A DNA stretch of 64,000 nt. Source: Nitrosomonadales bacterium. Its GTDB lineage: Bacteria; Pseudomonadota; Gammaproteobacteria; Burkholderiales; Gallionellaceae. Each line of letters starts with the position of its first letter. Position 1 is the first letter of the stretch. Made by a program: the position numbers and the translations under genes. The notes beneath the pieces are model-generated. The model searched no databases, had not been told where the DNA came from, and saw only the letters and a list, made by a program, of their open reading frames with translations. Positions 61,789-64,000 of this stretch are shown here, piece after piece. The stretch lies in contig JACRAT010000021.1 of the NCBI GenBank assembly GCA_016234685.1, positions 60,311-124,310 on the forward strand, read 5' to 3'.

Positions 61789-63567
61789 TCATTCCGCCCC
61801 CCTTGCCACACTCAGCGCCACCGCAACCGGTCGCACCCAGATCGGCGTGAGCGCCAGCGACATTGTGCTTTCAGTCCAGCTCAGCAGCAGGGTGCGCCCC
61901 ATCTCGCTGGCGATGGCTTGGGCGGCGGGCGCTGGTACGGCGTTGCCGATGCGCTCACGCCAAGCCTGGTCGCTGAGGCCGTCCAGTTCGAGCTGCTCTT
62001 CCGCGTCCACCAGCCCTTGCAGGGCGGCCAGCTCCAGCGTGGTGAACGGGCGGTGCCAAGTTCCATCCAGCGAACGGATCACGGCGACCAGCTTCTCGTC
62101 GGCGGCTGGCACGCGCGGGTCGGCTACGCTCCAGCGTCCATTGTCGTGACAGGCCGAACTGCTCACGGCACCGCTGGTATCGTCCCAGCCCAGCACGCCG
62201 TAGTGGCCACCGGTCAGGTAGTGATCGCCCGGCTTGCGATCGAGGGCGCGCGGGTCAGCCACAGCGAACGCGCCTTGCCCGGTGGTGCTGCCGCTGATCA
62301 CCGTGCCGGAAGCGTCTTGCCAGTCGGTCACGGCGTACTTGCCATAGGTCGGGCCAGCCCGGCGTGGATCTGCCACCGACATCGCGCCTCCGCCGACATG
62401 GCTGCTGCCTGCCACCACGTTGCTGGTCTTGTTCCATGCGATCACGCGGTAGAGGTTGTAGTGGCGCGAGGCGGATTCGCTCATGCGTGGATCCGCGATG
62501 GTGTACTTGCCGCCGCCCGGCGCGGATTGCCCGCTCACCGCACCCATCGGCTCGTCGACTTGAGCACGCCGTACTGGCTGTACTCGTGCCCGGCGTAGCG
62601 GATCGGCGACGGAGTAGCTACCGTTCAATGGCAAGCTGCGCCCGGCGACCACGCCGGTCGGCTCTGACCAGGAGCGCACACCCAGCACGCTGTTGCGCAT
62701 CTCCGGCACGATCAGGAAATCGCGCAGCACCCCATCCTCGACCGCCAGCTTGTTCAGGCTGCGCCAGTCGCTGCCCGCTTCGACGAAGGCCAGCCGCACC
62801 CAGGTCTTCCACATCAATGCAGGTACGCGGTGCATCACCCCACCGCGCGCATCGCCGGGCAGCGGCATCCTGCCCAGCACACTGCCAACGGATTGCAGCG
62901 GTTTCTTGGGCGGCTCGTAGAGGAAGTGCGACACCTTGGCCGCATGGCGCGCCACCATCAGGAAGCGCTTGCGAGACTGCGCCAGCCCGCCGATCTCGCC
63001 GCAGTCGTGCGTGGTCTCGGCGGTGGCGTAGCCGTAGCTTTGCAGCAACGACTGGATCTGATCCAGCAGACGCCGCCCTCGGTTGGCGATGCGCGGCACG
63101 TTCTCGAAGATCACCAGCTCCGGCAGATCGTCGGCAAAGGCTTCCAGCATCAGCCACACGCCGCGCAATGTCAGCCGGTTCAGCGCCTGATACTTCTCCG
63201 TCTTGCTCTTTCCCTCAGACAGCAGCCCGGAGAAGCCCTTGCACGGCGCGGATAAAAACACGATGTGCGGGCGCTCATTGCCCGCTGCGCGGCGGATGTC
63301 ATCCGGCATGGCCTCACGCCAGTCTGGCGACGGCTCAGCGCCGTGGAAGTACCGATACTGGTCGCGGTCGAACATATCCAGCACCGTGCCGCGCACCCCA
63401 GCCAGTCGGTCGAAGTCGCGGATGGCGGCAGCATCAACGTCCACGCCGCCGATGCACCTGAAGCGCGCCTGCGTATTGCCAACCCGCGCCTCACCTTTGT
63501 TGAACCCAGCCGCCCCGCCGCCGAGGCCGCAGAACAGGTGGAAGTGACGAATCTCTTTGTAGTTCAT
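61789..63567 (-). CDS. C5-cytosine DNA methyltransferase with ADP-repeat region
   Basis: The 592-residue protein has motif I (FHLFCGLGGGAAGFN), motif IV with the catalytic Cys (LSAPCKGFSGLLS), motif VI (IFENVPRI), QSRKRFLMVARH (motif VIII) and GNAVPAPAAQAIASEMG (motif X). Between VIII and X, where the target recognition domain is expected, stand five repeats ending in ADPL or ADPR (VADPLRR, IADPRMS, VADPRRA, VADPRAL, VADPRVP). ATG 63567 overlaps the preceding stop. No restriction enzyme is seen nearby. Confidence 0.92.
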   Translation of the reverse strand: MNYKEIRHFHLFCGLGGGAAGFNKGEARVGNTQARFRCIGGVDVDAAAIRDFDRLAGVRGTVLDMFDRDQYRYFHGAEPSPDWREAMPDDIRRAAGNERPHIVFLSAPCKGFSGLLSEGKSKTEKYQALNRLTLRGVWLMLEAFADDLPELVIFENVPRIANRGRRLLDQIQSLLQSYGYATAETTHDCGEIGGLAQSRKRFLMVARHAAKVSHFLYEPPKKPLQSVGSVLGRMPLPGDARGGVMHRVPALMWKTWVRLAFVEAGSDWRSLNKLAVEDGVLRDFLIVPEMRNSVLGVRSWSEPTGVVAGRSLPLNGSYSVADPLRRARVQPVRRAQVDEPMGAVSGQSAPGGGKYTIADPRMSESASRHYNLYRVIAWNKTSNVVAGSSHVGGGAMSVADPRRAGPTYGKYAVTDWQDASGTVISGSTTGQGAFAVADPRALDRKPGDHYLTGGHYGVLGWDDTSGAVSSSACHDNGRWSVADPRVPAADEKLVAVIRSLDGTWHRPFTTLELAALQGLVDAEEQLELDGLSDQAWRERIGNAVPAPAAQAIASEMGRTLLLSWTESTMSLALTPIWVRPVAVALSVARGAE

Positions 63568-63859
63568 TTCCTGTCTCCCAAATAAAACACCCCGACCAGC
63601 TCCGCGCGGAGGCGGTAGCGCAGCATCATCCCGGCGTAGAGGGCATTGGCTGCCACTACGAACAGGCCGCCGTAGAAGCTCAGCGGTTGGTGCAGTGAGG
63701 GGTAGTAGTAGAGGTTCCACAGCCCCCACAAGGTGAAGAACAGCACGCTGGCCAGCGACACGCCGCGCGCGGCTTTGTGGGCGTGCAGCACCCGGCAGTG
63801 GTTGAGCACGAAGAACCCGGCGAGCAGCTCGAAGCTGCCGTTAATGAAGTCCGGTGTGA
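63564..63859 (-). pseudogene. Small membrane protein gene that lost its start to an IS
   Basis: From the IS end (about 63859) the frame reads TPDFINGSFELLAGFFVLNH, then ASVLFFTLWGLWNLYYYPSL and SFYGGLFVVAANALYAGMML. That is a small three-helix protein like ones found in betaproteobacterial phages and islands. The start codon would lie one or two codons inside the inserted element. A GTG at 63809 could give an 81-residue shortened product. Its stop overlaps the methyltransferase start. Confidence 0.6.
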
Positions 63860-64000
63860 TGAGAGGTGGCTCCGCTTAGTTGGACAGTATTCCCCATTTC
63901 TTAAGTGGAAGCCTTGCGGTTAATGCCTACGCTGCTTTTGGCAGTGCCGGCAGGTTGTCGAAGTAGAACTCATCCGGCGTTTTGTCGTCAAGCGATGAAT
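63860..64000 (-). mobile_element. IS3-family insertion sequence, right end
   Basis: The end reads TGAGAGGTGGCTCCGCTTAG followed by TTGGACAGT, the form of an IS3-family terminal repeat (TG terminus, TTGGACA about 22 bases inside). The rest lies beyond the window, so the opposite end and target duplication cannot be seen. Confidence 0.7.
63927..64000 (-). CDS. IS3-family transposase, C-terminal 23 residues
   Basis: The frame entering from the right edge reads SSLDDKTPDEFYFDNLPALP KAA and then stop. SSL..KTPDEFYF is the typical end of IS3-family OrfB integrase-core transposases. The gene is partial because the window ends. Confidence 0.8.
   Translation of the reverse strand, partial: SSLDDKTPDEFYFDNLPALPKAA

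Overview
The window is bacterial chromosomal DNA, GC-rich and densely packed with genes. Gene content (Pat-type acetyltransferase, proton-translocating transhydrogenase, System I cytochrome c maturation, LysS, HU, FabI) and above all the order of the copper nitrite reductase operon point to a betaproteobacterium of the Nitrosomonadales, perhaps Gallionellaceae or a relative. The taxonomic placement is an inference from gene style and could not be checked by a search.

Layout. 1-16 kb: housekeeping genes (partial Hsp70, hslO, lplT, alr, rpmB-rpmG, ygfZ), a head-to-head pair formed by a Pat lysine acetyltransferase and a histone-deacetylase-like amidohydrolase, a leucine-rich-repeat protein fused to a protein-kinase-like domain, and mutL (with a 12-base G/C homopolymer in its linker) followed by four small genes. 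16-28 kb: pntAA-pntAB-pntB behind a leader hairpin, a MASE1-PAS-GGDEF-EAL protein, greB, comEC and a PAS-GGDEF protein preceded by nine copies of GGGGCA. 28.5-32 kb: an unrecognised five-gene operon (membrane protein, lipoprotein, winged-helix regulator, MipA-like barrel, TonB-like protein) whose promoter carries two phased palindromes. 32-41 kb: a free-standing 32-residue membrane peptide gene with its own promoter, leader and terminator, then a P-type ATPase, wrbA, yihY, a Crp/Fnr regulator, lysS, hupB, tRNA-Val, tRNA-Asp and ppiD.

43.4-51.6 kb is the metabolic centrepiece. A two-domain multicopper oxidase, a diheme cytochrome, a monoheme cytochrome and NirK are arranged like the ncgABC-nirK operon of ammonia oxidisers, behind a near-consensus promoter and two abutting 17-bp palindromes. 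A strong terminator follows, then a CusB-CusA-CusF type metal efflux set without an outer-membrane component. 52.5-59.6 kb holds a complete ccmABCDEFGHI operon that would mature the c-type cytochromes; the 3' end of ccmE has been duplicated together with a REP-like insert.

59.7-64 kb: downstream of tRNA-Leu(CAA) a tyrosine integrase, a DUF4224 protein, two hypotheticals, a cytosine DNA methyltransferase with five internal ADP repeats and a small membrane gene form the edge of an integrated element. An IS3-family insertion runs off the right end and has removed the start of the membrane gene.
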